A program made the translations under genes and the position numbers. DNA of 64,000 nt from Nostoc sp. MG11 (GTDB lineage Bacteria > Cyanobacteriota > Cyanobacteriia > Cyanobacteriales > Nostocaceae). Positions 8,346 to 17,456 of this stretch are shown in pieces. The first letter of the stretch is position 1, and every line of letters begins with the position of its first letter. Location: positions 62,001 to 126,000 of the forward strand of contig NZ_JACXXN010000003.1 of NCBI RefSeq assembly GCF_014904695.1. The letters are read 5' to 3'. Below the pieces are notes generated by a model that did not search any database, had not been told where the DNA came from, and saw nothing but the letters and a program-made list of their open reading frames with translations.

Positions 8346-10517
8346 TTATGGGCAACGGGGATGAATGCCTCCTTGAGTACAAATGTAAGCCAGTTGCTTG
8401 GCATCTAAATTTTTGGCTTGACTAAAATCAACTCCTTGTACTACAGCAGACTGTGAGCCGGTATCTGGAGTTTGTACAAATTGATCCGCTGGATCTTGTT
8501 TGCTAGGAGCGAGAATTGTCCCCTGAAAATCTGCTCCTGCTACATTTGCTCCTTGTAAATCTACAAGACTCAGGTCAGCATTCCGCAAGTTGGCGTTTTC
8601 CATATAGGCAGAGCGCAAGACAGCACCAGTTAGACGAGTAGCGCTTAAGTTGGCATTGCTCAGATTAGCATGATCCAAATAGGCTCCTGATAAATCTGCT
8701 CCTTGCCAGTCGGTTTTGGTTAAGTTGGCGTGAGATAATATTGTTCCTATTGCAATCACACGACCTAAACGAGCTGCGTACAAATTGGCTTCGTTCAATT
8801 TGGCGTCACCTAAATCAGCCCCAGTCAAGCTAGCATTTTCTAAGACTGCGCGATGCATATCGGCTCCCACTAGCTGAGTACTACTGAGGTTCGCATCAAC
8901 TAGACGCGCATCAGATAAGTTTGCTCTATTGAGAGTGGCGCGGCTTAAATCGCTACCATTCATCAAGACGCGGCTAAGATTAGCATCAGTCAGATTAGCT
9001 TGCTTCAACTGAGCTTGGCTCAAATTGGCGATCGTATCGTCGTAGGTATCCCAGCGTCCATCCTCACCCACGCCCCGAAAGCGACTACCCTTAAAACTGG
9101 CTTGGTTAAGATTTGTAGATTTGAACTTAATGCCAGATAAATCAACATTGTCTAATACTAAGTTGAAAAAGGAACTTCCTTCGGAGCCGCTGCGACCTAA
9201 CTGGGTACGACTGAGATCGATACCATTAGTTTGACCACTGGAAACAGCGAGAATCTTGTTGATTGTTCCTTGGTTAATTTGTAACCGCTTTTGTCTCAAT
9301 TCCTGCTCTTGGGAAGCGCTGTTACCTACAGATTCGATCTCGCCAGCTAGAAACTGATTCTTGGTTTTTAATTCAGGGATGGCTTTTAGACCGACAGTTA
9401 CCAAAGCTTGTTGAGTTGTATCTAAAAGAGTGGGGTTAGTTTCGTTAACCAGAAGATCTACTAGAAATTGGATCGCCTGCGGGTCATTGAGACTACCCAT
9501 AGCTAAAATTGCACTCCGGCGCTCCTCATTGGTAGCACCAGAGTTAGGATTTAACTGTTTGACGAGTGCGAGAAACTGTTGGCTATTAATTTGCTTAGTT
9601 GTCCGCTGGGTTTGCTGGGTTTGGATGTAGACTTGAGTACCTATTAAAGTGGCTAATACAGCAGTCATGCTCACTAACGCCACTCCAAACAAAATTAGAT
9701 TGGGGTTTTGCTGTATCCGCCGCCACAAGGTAGGGGAAGTGTTACTAGACATCGCTATTGATGCAGTAGCTACTTGCTCATTTCCCTCTTGCCATTCATC
9801 GGTTTCATTGTCTCTGGCAGACTGACTCCGGCTTTTGCCATCCTCGTTTTTGGGTGGCAAAGGGCGAGTAGCATCGGTAACGTAAGTACCTGCAAGTTGA
9901 TCGTGCAGTGCGCGACGTCCCCGGCGCAACGGCAAGCCCATCCCTTCTCCTAATACCATCAATACAGCCAAAAATGTGAATAGCCCTAAATTGGGAAAGG
10001 CAAAGCTATAGCGCCACAGAAAATAGGCGATGGATGTGGGTACAGCCCAACGACCAATTCCTTCTCTAATCACAACTGCTCCCAAACCAGGCGGCTTCCC
10101 TTGCTCATTGACAACCCGCACGCCCAACCTACGCTTGGGAATTGTACTACCAGTTTTACCTAGTAAATATAATTGCCACCAAGAGAGAGTTACAGGTGCG
10201 AATAGAGCTAATGTCCACAAGAAATTAGTTGGCCATGCTACGTTACGGATGCCATAACTGACAGGTAAAGCCAAAGGCCTAGCGATCGCTCTTTCCGTTA
10301 CTACCAGCACGGGATTAAGTGGCACTCGGTTAAAATCGCTTCTAGAATTCGCATACACACCAATGCTAAAGGGAATCAATCCACTGGCAACTACTAGTGT
10401 GATTTCTGCTGCCCAAGCCGCAAAACGCCTAGTTGCTAACGGCAGCGAATTGGCTCTCGTCGGTTCTTTTGAGCGACTAGATTCATTACTACTTCTCCTC
10501 ACAATTGGGGTCGCCAT
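8346..10517 (-). CDS. RDD-family membrane protein with pentapeptide repeats
   Basis: A 723-residue membrane protein of composite build. Residues about 25-205 are an RDD domain with several membrane segments and the RRLGVRVVNEQGKPPG stretch typical of RDD proteins. A polar linker, a further membrane segment (about 275-297, ILFGVALVSMTAVLATLIG) and a HEAT-like helical part (about 310-370) follow. From about 440 to 690 there are long runs of A(D/N)LXX pentapeptide repeats, which fold as a right-handed quadrilateral helix. Both parts are common in cyanobacteria; I know of no established function for the combination. The start has AAAGGA upstream. It probably shares a transcript with the small membrane gene ending 59 bases upstream. 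Confidence 0.85.
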   Translation of the reverse strand: MATPIVRRSSNESSRSKEPTRANSLPLATRRFAAWAAEITLVVASGLIPFSIGVYANSRSDFNRVPLNPVLVVTERAIARPLALPVSYGIRNVAWPTNFLWTLALFAPVTLSWWQLYLLGKTGSTIPKRRLGVRVVNEQGKPPGLGAVVIREGIGRWAVPTSIAYFLWRYSFAFPNLGLFTFLAVLMVLGEGMGLPLRRGRRALHDQLAGTYVTDATRPLPPKNEDGKSRSQSARDNETDEWQEGNEQVATASIAMSSNTSPTLWRRIQQNPNLILFGVALVSMTAVLATLIGTQVYIQTQQTQRTTKQINSQQFLALVKQLNPNSGATNEERRSAILAMGSLNDPQAIQFLVDLLVNETNPTLLDTTQQALVTVGLKAIPELKTKNQFLAGEIESVGNSASQEQELRQKRLQINQGTINKILAVSSGQTNGIDLSRTQLGRSGSEGSSFFNLVLDNVDLSGIKFKSTNLNQASFKGSRFRGVGEDGRWDTYDDTIANLSQAQLKQANLTDANLSRVLMNGSDLSRATLNRANLSDARLVDANLSSTQLVGADMHRAVLENASLTGADLGDAKLNEANLYAARLGRVIAIGTILSHANLTKTDWQGADLSGAYLDHANLSNANLSATRLTGAVLRSAYMENANLRNADLSLVDLQGANVAGADFQGTILAPSKQDPADQFVQTPDTGSQSAVVQGVDFSQAKNLDAKQLAYICTQGGIHPRCP

Positions 10518-10576
10518 CGTATAATTTCCTTTGACTTTAATTTCTACGCCGCTACTAACGCAGTTAAATTAGACTA

Positions 10577-10915
10577 TTACTTACGTTGAAAGTTACTAGA
10601 TACAAAAAATTTGTATCCAACATACACCAACACTGCCAACAGTGCCAGACTAACAACAGATACAACCAGTTTGAATACTACTTGCAGCATCGCAAAGCCT
10701 ATTAGCACTGCTACACCAGAAAATATCCACTTTTTTGTCCCAGATAAGCTGTTGAACCAGCTTTGAAATCGCTCTAGATAGAAGTTAAAGCTAGCACCAG
10801 ACTGAGGGGTCTGTTTTTGTTCTTGTAGTTGGGGAACCACCTCAGATGGAGTATTAATCTCTGCCTCTAGCTTTTCGAGGCGATGCTGCAAGTCTTCTTC
10901 AGGTTGAGAATTCAT
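10577..10915 (-). CDS. Small coiled-coil membrane protein
   Basis: A 112-residue protein not assigned to a named family. Residues 1-30 are charged and predicted coiled coil (LQHRLEKLEAEI); residues about 63-107 are a long hydrophobic stretch that can form two membrane helices, ending with a short basic tail. It lies 59 bases upstream of the RDD/pentapeptide gene on the same strand and is probably in one operon with it. Confidence 0.65.
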   Translation of the reverse strand: MNSQPEEDLQHRLEKLEAEINTPSEVVPQLQEQKQTPQSGASFNFYLERFQSWFNSLSGTKKWIFSGVAVLIGFAMLQVVFKLVVSVVSLALLAVLVYVGYKFFVSSNFQRK

Positions 10916-11323
10916 AAATTTTTTCTACCTCAGCTAGGCCACTTATTCAACAACAGAGCAACCAAATCTCATTTTTGGCAGCTTTCTTAGTGATTTTAGC
11001 TAATGTTTATATGTACAAAACCTTTGTATGCAGAGAAAAATCATGCTTTTCTCTTGTTGCCTTCCAAGAGGTGATGTCACTTAAATTTACTAGTGATTAG
11101 TTATTTACACCAAGGTGGTCAGGGATTAGTAATTGGGATGAGACTTCTTATAGTCACCGAGTACAGCATCATTTTTGAATATTTAGTCATATAGCAATTA
11201 AGTTACAAAATAAAAAATTATACGACGCTTTTCGGAACAAACACCGTTAGCTGTCGTCTAAAAAAATAGACTATGTATAATACCACAATATTGCTCTAAA
11301 AACAGTCGGGAGCATTAATTAAA
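10916..11323. other. Intergenic region between divergent genes
   Basis: About 400 bases holding the divergent promoters of the leftward membrane protein gene and the rightward exported protein gene. No RNA, repeat or gene was recognised. GGGAG lies 10-14 bases before the ATG at 11324. Confidence 0.4.
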
Positions 11324-11755
11324 ATGAAGACGCTTAGGCTATTTAAGTTTGTTCCCGCAGCTTTAACTATGAGTTTGGTTCTCACCAAGGCTGGTTTCGC
11401 ACAGACACCACAGATCCAAATTAATCAAAATTTACAGCCAGATCCACTGATTTTGAACGGACAATCTGGAGGTTCTGTCAAAAGTAATTGTGGCAATATA
11501 ACTGCTGCACCTAATCAAGTTATCCAGGTTACAGAGTCACTGCCTTACTTGCGATTAACAGTTGAAAGTAAGGGACAGCCAACACTGTTAATTGATGGCC
11601 CTGGGGGACGCTTTTGCGTATTGGCGGATAGTTACTCTGGAGGTAAACTAGAACTTTCCGGTTACTGGCAGCCAGGAAAATATTTGCTATTTGTGGGCGA
11701 TTTATCACAACAACAACATAGCTATACCCTATCTATTTCGCAACAAAAGAAATAG
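11324..11755 (+). CDS. Exported hypothetical protein, 143 aa
   Basis: Begins with a clear signal peptide (residues 1-26, cleavage after GFA). The mature protein has two cysteines, in VKSNCGNI and GRFCVLADSYSGG, that could form one disulfide, and ends QQHSYTLSISQQKK. The LTVESKGQPTLLIDGPGG and LSGYWQPGKYLLFVGD stretches suggest a small beta-sandwich of the pre-peptidase type, which is an inference from appearance only. Single gene, convergent with the next one. Confidence 0.6.
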   Translation: MKTLRLFKFVPAALTMSLVLTKAGFAQTPQIQINQNLQPDPLILNGQSGGSVKSNCGNITAAPNQVIQVTESLPYLRLTVESKGQPTLLIDGPGGRFCVLADSYSGGKLELSGYWQPGKYLLFVGDLSQQQHSYTLSISQQKK

Positions 11756-11783
11756 TCATTTGTCCTTTGTTAATGACTAATGG

Positions 11784-12155
11784 CTAATCTTCTAGTGATT
11801 TTGCTGGTACTTCGACTGCTGTGACATCAATTGTACCTTCTGGTGTGAAGCGCCGAAAATGACCATTTTGTAATAACAGAGGCTCTCCACAGTTAGGACA
11901 CTGTAATTGACTGTTATTTAAACCTGTAAATTCATATCCACAGACGGGACACTGGTCAGCAACTAAGTTGCGTTGTAGCCACCAGCGAAACCCAAAGAAG
12001 GCAACAATGGGTGCTAATAACAGCAACCCAAAAATAATTAGCAAGGAGTTAACCAACCAACCCAAGCCCAATGATGCCAGCAACCAAACAACTGCTAGTA
12101 GGGTGAGCCAAGGGCGGAGATTCAAAAGATTCAATTGAAATGTCTTAAAGCTCAT
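11784..12155 (-). CDS. Membrane protein with zinc-ribbon motif
   Basis: A 123-residue protein. Two membrane segments (about 15-55) are followed by a four-cysteine zinc ribbon, CPVCG then CPNCG 18 residues later (about 73-95), and an acidic tail. The cysteine spacing is that of zinc-binding folds; the function is unknown. It lies 58 bases from the glycosyltransferase end on the same strand, so joint transcription is possible. Confidence 0.65.
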   Translation of the reverse strand: MSFKTFQLNLLNLRPWLTLLAVVWLLASLGLGWLVNSLLIIFGLLLLAPIVAFFGFRWWLQRNLVADQCPVCGYEFTGLNNSQLQCPNCGEPLLLQNGHFRRFTPEGTIDVTAVEVPAKSLED

Positions 12156-12198
12156 TTTTTAAATGTCGTCCTGCTCTCCTTCTAGGATAGCGAGTTTA

Positions 12199-12226
12199 GT
12201 CATTGGTCATTGGTCATTTGTCATTA
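12199..12226. repeat. Heptamer tandem repeat (STRR type)
   Basis: Four GTCATTN heptamers in a row. They contain the stop codon of the glycosyltransferase gene (12214-12216) and encode its last residues, so the repeat has set the C-terminus. Confidence 0.75.
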
Positions 12227-13401
12227 TGACTTAGGAATGAGGATAGAAGCATCTGTTGCAACCGCTGTTGGAAAGCATCCATACCGAACAGAGCGATCGC
12301 CTGCTCTCGCAACCACTGACCATCACAACGCTGATTATTACCTTGCAGAATTTCTACACAAGCTGCTGCTACAGCATCTGGACTGCGGTGCGGTACTCGC
12401 CACCCTAGTTTACCATCCTGCAAGGGGTCAGCTGAACCATCGTCATCACCTGATAACACCGGAACCTGACAAGCCATCGCCTCTAGATAGACAATGCCAA
12501 AGCCTTCTTGAGAAGGCATAATGTAGGCATCAGCAAGGCGGTAATGTTCAATTAATTGCTCTGTGGGAACAAAGCCTGCAAAAACAATGCGATCGCTCAC
12601 ACCTAAATCTATTGCTAGCTGGGCTAATCGCGGTTGGTCATCGCCACGACCAATTACCAAGTATTTTACTTCTGGAAAAATCTGAGCAATTTTTGGTAGA
12701 GCTCGAATTGTGACATCTACACCTTTGTAAATATCCCCTGACCACAGCCGTGCCACAGTCATTAACACCTTGGCATCTGTTAGGCCATACTTCTCAACTA
12801 ATTCTAGCTGCTTAGAACCAGGAGTAAATTTATCCCCATCAATGGCACAAGGTATCATCTGAATAATGTTGGGGTCTAAACCATTAGCAGCACAAGCGCG
12901 ATCGCGACTGTAACGACTAATTGTCCAAATTTTAGATGCTGAGGATAAAGCGCGACGTTCTTGATTTTTGAGCGGTTCCCAAACTTCCTTGCCGTAAGTT
13001 AGGACGGTGTAGGGAATGCCCAAAGGCTGGCAAAGAGTTTGTACTAGTACTGCTAGGTTAATGTGTCCACAGAAAACGTGCTGGGGACGGTTTTGTAATA
13101 AACACTTGAGCAAAGCCGCTGCCATTTTCAGTCTCCCTATCTGGGGGGACTGATTTTGAAAGTAATGAAATTTTAAATTTTGGGACTCAAAAGGATTTGA
13201 GCAGTCAGGACGATCTCGCAGTAAAAAAACTTCTGCTTTGTTGGCTTGACTCAATCCCAAATATGAACGAAAAATATCCTTCACATAAGATTGAATGCCA
13301 CCTTCACGAGCAAAAATTTCTAAGAATACGAAAATATGACTAGCTTGATTGTTAAACCTTTTACCTAAAATTAGGTTTTTTGCTACTTTATTGGTTATCA
13401 T
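12214..13401 (-). CDS. Glycosyltransferase family 4
   Basis: GT-B fold, retaining glycosyltransferase of 395 residues. The N-terminal domain has the glycine-rich acceptor loop (FAREGGIQSYVKDI); the C-terminal domain has the nucleotide-sugar site LMTVARLWSGDIYKGVD and the E-X7-E motif in EGFGIVYLEAMACQVPVL. The sugar donor cannot be read from sequence; adjacency to a GDP-mannose dehydratase gene 90 bases upstream makes a role in exopolysaccharide or lipopolysaccharide synthesis likely. Its C-terminal residues SHNDK come from a heptamer repeat. Confidence 0.88.
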   Translation of the reverse strand: MITNKVAKNLILGKRFNNQASHIFVFLEIFAREGGIQSYVKDIFRSYLGLSQANKAEVFLLRDRPDCSNPFESQNLKFHYFQNQSPQIGRLKMAAALLKCLLQNRPQHVFCGHINLAVLVQTLCQPLGIPYTVLTYGKEVWEPLKNQERRALSSASKIWTISRYSRDRACAANGLDPNIIQMIPCAIDGDKFTPGSKQLELVEKYGLTDAKVLMTVARLWSGDIYKGVDVTIRALPKIAQIFPEVKYLVIGRGDDQPRLAQLAIDLGVSDRIVFAGFVPTEQLIEHYRLADAYIMPSQEGFGIVYLEAMACQVPVLSGDDDGSADPLQDGKLGWRVPHRSPDAVAAACVEILQGNNQRCDGQWLREQAIALFGMDAFQQRLQQMLLSSFLSHNDK

Positions 13402-13490
13402 ACTTGTCTATTTAAAATCGCGGTAAAAGTGCGATCGCTTGATGCGCCTTGCCCGGCTTTCTTTCAAGAAGCCTGCCCGTTTCGTTTCTT

Positions 13491-14489
13491 CTAGGGTGAA
13501 CCCTTCGGGGCTATACAGGCGATCGCACCGCTTTGTAGAAGCTCTAAATCTGTTTTTACCATTTTCTCTAAAAGCTGCTCAAAGCTGACTTGGGGTTCCC
13601 AGTCAAGGTTTCTTTTGGCTTTACTGGGGTTGGCAACCAGTTGAAAATGTTCATCTGTCCGCAATAAATTTGTATTGATAATTACATGCTGCGTCCAGTC
13701 TAGTCCTACAGATTCAAAGGCTATGGCAACTAACTCTCTAACACTATGCAGCTTACCTGTACCAATCACGTATTCTTCTGGTTCATTCACCTGTAACATC
13801 CGCCACATCACTTCGACATAATCACCTGCAAAGCCCCAGTCACGTTTGGCATCCAAGTTACCCATTTCCAAGGTGTCGATTAAACCCAATTTAATTGATG
13901 CAGCTGCCAAAGAAACTTTGCGCGTAACAAACTGAGGTGGGCGTAGAGGAGATTCGTGATTATACAAAATTCCACTACAGGCAAATAGACCATAGCGCTG
14001 TCGGTGATGCACCATTGTCCAGTGAGCGTGCAATTTTGCCGCAGCATAAGGATTTTTAGGGCAAAAGGGGGTTTCTTCATCTTGAGGCGAAAGCAAAACA
14101 TCCCCAAACATTTCTGAACTGCTGGCTTGATAAAATCGCGTAGACAAACCAACTTGTCGCACAGCTTCTAATAGCCTGGTAGCTGTACCAGTTATTAAAT
14201 CCAGGGTTCCCAAGGGGTCGTTCCACGAATCGGGTACGAAACTGGGAGCCGCTAAATTATAAATTTCTTGAGGACGGAGTTGTTCAACTGCGGTTAACAG
14301 CGCTGTACTATCTCTCAAGTCAACAGTGTAAATTTCTACCTGATTTGCGAGAGTTCCTAGTTTTGTTAAATTAGGTTGTCGATGTGGGGATACCAATCCC
14401 ACAACTCGATAACCCTCATTGAGGAGCAAACGGCTAAGATAGTAGCCATCTTGACCAGTAATTCCTGTAATTAGGGCTGTCTTAATCAT
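13491..14489 (-). CDS. gmd: GDP-mannose 4,6-dehydratase
   Basis: Extended short-chain dehydrogenase of 332 residues that makes GDP-4-keto-6-deoxymannose, the precursor of GDP-fucose and GDP-rhamnose. Visible are the NAD(P) loop TGITGQDGYYL (8-18), the catalytic serine in FYQASSSEMFG, the YAAAK pair, and the family block NHESPLRPPQFVTRK with GNLDAKRDWGFAGDYVE. It is slightly shorter than the usual 340-370 residues. The neighbouring GT4 gene lies downstream in the same direction. Its tail overlaps HIP1-rich spacer sequence. Confidence 0.88.
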   Translation of the reverse strand: MIKTALITGITGQDGYYLSRLLLNEGYRVVGLVSPHRQPNLTKLGTLANQVEIYTVDLRDSTALLTAVEQLRPQEIYNLAAPSFVPDSWNDPLGTLDLITGTATRLLEAVRQVGLSTRFYQASSSEMFGDVLLSPQDEETPFCPKNPYAAAKLHAHWTMVHHRQRYGLFACSGILYNHESPLRPPQFVTRKVSLAAASIKLGLIDTLEMGNLDAKRDWGFAGDYVEVMWRMLQVNEPEEYVIGTGKLHSVRELVAIAFESVGLDWTQHVIINTNLLRTDEHFQLVANPSKAKRNLDWEPQVSFEQLLEKMVKTDLELLQSGAIACIAPKGSP

Positions 14490-14916
14490 CTTTTGTACCC
14501 TACATCTCTGTCTTTTTAAGCACTAGATAGCACGTGTTGGAGAACAAAAATCAGGCTACCAACACTGCTGACAAATCCTAGCAAAGGAGCTACTACAACT
14601 CGAATGCTGACTTTACTGTACTAACTATTTTTTTTTATACATACATATAGGAATAAATAATCAAAAGTACGACCAAGTAGTCAAAGAACGATATCAACAC
14701 TAAAAGCAATATTACATAGGTGAGGGCTGGTTTTATGACCCGCCTAAAGGAGTCAATTATTACAATGCTTGAATGCTTGGGCAATTCACTATAGCCTTTT
14801 CTGGCTCGAGCAGATTGATTCTCAATCTGCTCCAGATTTTATTAGAACAATCAACTCTTATCGAATAAAAAAGTAAGCCCACACCAAAACGTTAAGCGAT
14901 GGTGTGGGTAATTAGT
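14490..14916. other. Intergenic region with terminator
   Basis: About 430 bases. Apart from the hairpin terminator at 14878-14908 nothing was recognised. Confidence 0.4.
14861..14908 (-). terminator. Intrinsic terminator of the anti-sigma-type ATPase gene
   Basis: Perfect 9-bp arms CCCACACCA (14878-14886) and TGGTGTGGG (14900-14908); read leftward the stem is followed by GCTTACTTTTTTATT. It begins 8 bases after the stop codon. Confidence 0.85.
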
Positions 14917-15357
14917 TCACTGTTCTTCTACACAGTATTTGACGATGAGCAGACAATTCCTACCATCCGCACCACGTTCGTAGACGACACGATCTGCTAG
15001 GCGTCGTAAGAGAAACCATCCATACCCACCTACTTGCAGAGTACCTGGTGCAGGCTCAGCGATCGCATCAGGATTGAAAGGTTTTCCATGATCCCAAATT
15101 TTAATCTCTAGCCGATCAATCCATAGATAAACGTCAATTTCAATGGTTGTTTCCGGGGGTAAAGCATGATGAGCGTGACGAACAGCGTTGGTAAAGCCTT
15201 CTGCTAATGCCAAGTTGAGGCGATAAAGTTGGGTTTCTGACCAGCCAAGTTGAGACAAATGTTGCAGACAAAATTGCTCAAACCATTGTTGCACCTGGTT
15301 TAGGAGCTTGAGTTCGCTCTTCACCGTCAGATGGTCTTGCTCCACTATGCTAAGCAT
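14917..15357 (-). CDS. Anti-sigma regulatory factor-type ATPase (HATPase_c_2)
   Basis: A 146-residue protein of the RsbW/SpoIIAB class: an ATP-binding serine kinase fold that in Firmicutes phosphorylates an anti-sigma antagonist. The N box LALAEGFTNAVRHAH, the G1-like IWDHGKPFNPDA and the glycine-rich GGYGWFLLRRLAD are present. No sigma or antagonist gene is adjacent, so its partner is unknown. Monocistronic, with its own terminator. Confidence 0.82.
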   Translation of the reverse strand: MLSIVEQDHLTVKSELKLLNQVQQWFEQFCLQHLSQLGWSETQLYRLNLALAEGFTNAVRHAHHALPPETTIEIDVYLWIDRLEIKIWDHGKPFNPDAIAEPAPGTLQVGGYGWFLLRRLADRVVYERGADGRNCLLIVKYCVEEQ

Positions 15358-15482
15358 TGACCGTGACTTGAATTAAGTTAAGTGAGAATTGTTTGTGTTT
15401 GTTAGCTTTTAATGATTTTAGCTTTTGGAATAGCTTTTCCATCCAAAACTTAAAATCCAAGATGCAACCTAGACTATTAAAA

Positions 15483-15546
15483 TTGACGCCTGTTGATTTT
15501 TCTCAAAAGCACATCTGCACATGCTCTTGAAACTCACAGGCGTCAA
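15483..15546 (-). terminator. Nested-stem terminator after petD
   Basis: Outer arms TTGACGCCTGT (15483-15493) and ACAGGCGTCAA (15536-15546) pair perfectly; inside them TCAAAAGCA and TGCTCTTGA pair at 8 of 9 positions. Read leftward, TTTTAATAG follows. The structure is longer than a simple terminator and may also protect the 3' end of the petBD mRNA. Confidence 0.75.
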
Positions 15547-15566
15547 AGCACTTTGTGGTGACTAAT

Positions 15567-16049
15567 TTAGAACAGTCCCAAGGTCAAAGATTTATCTAAT
15601 GGGAGGGCTGCACCAATACCTAGCCACAGGGTAACAAGAGTACCAAAGAGAAACACCGTGGTCGCAACTGGACGACGGAAGGGGTTCTGGAACTTATTAA
15701 CATTCTCAATAAACGGAATGAGGATCAGTCCCAGAGGTACGGACGCCATTGCTAACACTCCTAAGAGTTTATTAGGAAGCGATCGCAAAATCTGGAAGAC
15801 CGGATATAAGTACCACTCTGGCAGAATTTCCAATGGGGTGGCGAAAGGATTTGCTGGTTCACCTGTCATAGCAGGATCTAGCACAGCTAGAGCCACGATC
15901 GCAGCAAAGGAACCCATGATCACTATTGGAAATACGTAAAGTAGGTCATTAGGCCAAGCTGGTTCACCGTAGTAGTTGTGACCCATACCTTGAGCGAGTT
16001 TAGCTCTTAACTTCGGATCGCTAAGGTCAGGTTTTTTCTGTGTTGCCAT
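15567..16049 (-). CDS. petD: Cytochrome b6-f complex subunit IV
   Basis: Subunit IV of 160 residues with three membrane helices in the thylakoid. With cytochrome b6 it forms the equivalent of cytochrome b of the bc1 complex and helps form the Qo plastoquinol site; the [13 protein letters not shown] segment is the conserved PEWY motif. It follows petB on the same strand after a 217-base spacer, the standard cyanobacterial order, and ends before a strong terminator. Confidence 0.97.
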   Translation of the reverse strand: MATQKKPDLSDPKLRAKLAQGMGHNYYGEPAWPNDLLYVFPIVIMGSFAAIVALAVLDPAMTGEPANPFATPLEILPEWYLYPVFQILRSLPNKLLGVLAMASVPLGLILIPFIENVNKFQNPFRRPVATTVFLFGTLVTLWLGIGAALPLDKSLTLGLF

Positions 16050-16266
16050 ATTTAAATGTGCTCTCCTGCTTAAATTAAGTTAAAGCATTTGTGAAAGCTA
16101 TTAGCTATTAGGCAAGCCGCCCCAGGGCTTTTACAGCTTTCAGTTTAAGATGCAAGTGTTCGTCTTTGTGTAACTTATCTGTCACTAAATTCTTATTTTT
16201 CATAAGTTTAGAACAAACAACTCCATCTTGGAACTGATATTTGTTGCCTTTCGCTGATAGCTGAGA

Positions 16267-16914
16267 TTACAAAGGGCCGGAAATGCCTTGCTTGCGGATC
16301 ATTAAGAAGTGAAACAGCATGAAGACTGCAATCAACCAAGGCAATACAAAGGTGTGTGCGCTGTAGTAGCGAGTTAAGGTTGCTTGACCAACACTTGAAC
16401 CGCCGCGTAGCAGGTCAGAGATAAGAACGCCGACAACGGGAATTGCTTCTGGTACGCCGCTGACAATTTTCACAGCCCAGTATCCTACTTGATCCCAAGG
16501 CAGAGAATAGCCAGTGACGCCAAAGGAAACGGTGATTACAGCCAGGATAACACCACTTATCCAAGTCAATTCACGGGGCTTTTTGAAACCACCGGTTAGG
16601 TAAACTCGAAAGGTGTGCAAAATCATCATCAGCACCATCATGCTGGCAGACCAGCGGTGAATGGAGCGAATTAGCCAACCGAAGTTGACTTCATTCATGA
16701 TGTACTCTACTGAGGAGTAAGCTTCGGCTACAGTTGGCTTGTAGTAGAATGTCATCGCAAATCCAGTTGCAAACTGGATCAAAAAGCAAGTTAGGGTAAT
16801 TCCACCCAGGCAGTAAAAGATATTGACGTGGGGAGGGACATACTTGCTAGTAACGTCTTCAGCGATCGCCTCAATCTCTAAGCGTTCCTCGAACCAGTCA
16901 TAAACGTTGGCCAT
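16267..16914 (-). CDS. petB: Cytochrome b6
   Basis: Core subunit of the b6f complex, 215 residues and four membrane helices, carrying two b hemes and heme ci. The b-heme histidines lie in [22 protein letters not shown] and in [24 protein letters not shown]; the heme-ci cysteine is in [13 protein letters not shown] near residue 35. First gene of petB-petD. The leader (16991-17102) contains CGACCAT/ATGGTCG repeats able to form a stem. Confidence 0.97.
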   Translation of the reverse strand: MANVYDWFEERLEIEAIAEDVTSKYVPPHVNIFYCLGGITLTCFLIQFATGFAMTFYYKPTVAEAYSSVEYIMNEVNFGWLIRSIHRWSASMMVLMMILHTFRVYLTGGFKKPRELTWISGVILAVITVSFGVTGYSLPWDQVGYWAVKIVSGVPEAIPVVGVLISDLLRGGSSVGQATLTRYYSAHTFVLPWLIAVFMLFHFLMIRKQGISGPL

Positions 16915-17456
16915 ACAATCTCAAGTTCCTAAAAAGCGGTTGCGGTTGATAAATTCCGAAGTTCTGAATCGGCGATCGTTCGCCTAGCCTCGACCATAGA
17001 AAAAATTTCGATGGTCGCAAGCCTCAGATTGAAAAGTCCAGATCGGACACTGAATTTCTGTTTGCCTCTATCCGACACTCAGAGTTCTCGCAAACCGACC
17101 ATCTGGCTTTTCGCTCCGCTCAGACTTCTCTCCCAATTAGCAATTTTGGGATTTTAGCAAAGAGGAATCTGTTCGTTTGTTTGTCAGCTTTCAGAGCGGT
17201 CAAAGTTTTAAGGAACTTAACACTCTGTAAACACCGAATATATTGCTATCTCTTTGCAACCTAGCACCAAAAATGGTGGTAACAAAGTAGATTTTATCGT
17301 CTAGTGAGTGGGATCTACTTGCACCAGTTGAGGAAACAACTAGATGAGAGCAATGCACCACTTCTATAAAAAAAGTAACATAGTCGAGAGATAGATTTCA
17401 TAAACAACAAGGTAACTGGGCAGTTCTAGGCAATTTGGGTTGAGGTGGAATTTAAA
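16915..17456. other. Divergent petB / ctpA promoter region
   Basis: About 540 bases. CGACCAT (16991-16997) can pair with ATGGTCG (17011-17017), and CGACCAT recurs at 17096-17102; TCGGACACT (17043-) and TCCGACACT (17081-) are related direct repeats. These lie in the petB leader. No gene was seen. TTGAGGTGG lies upstream of the ctpA start. Confidence 0.45.
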
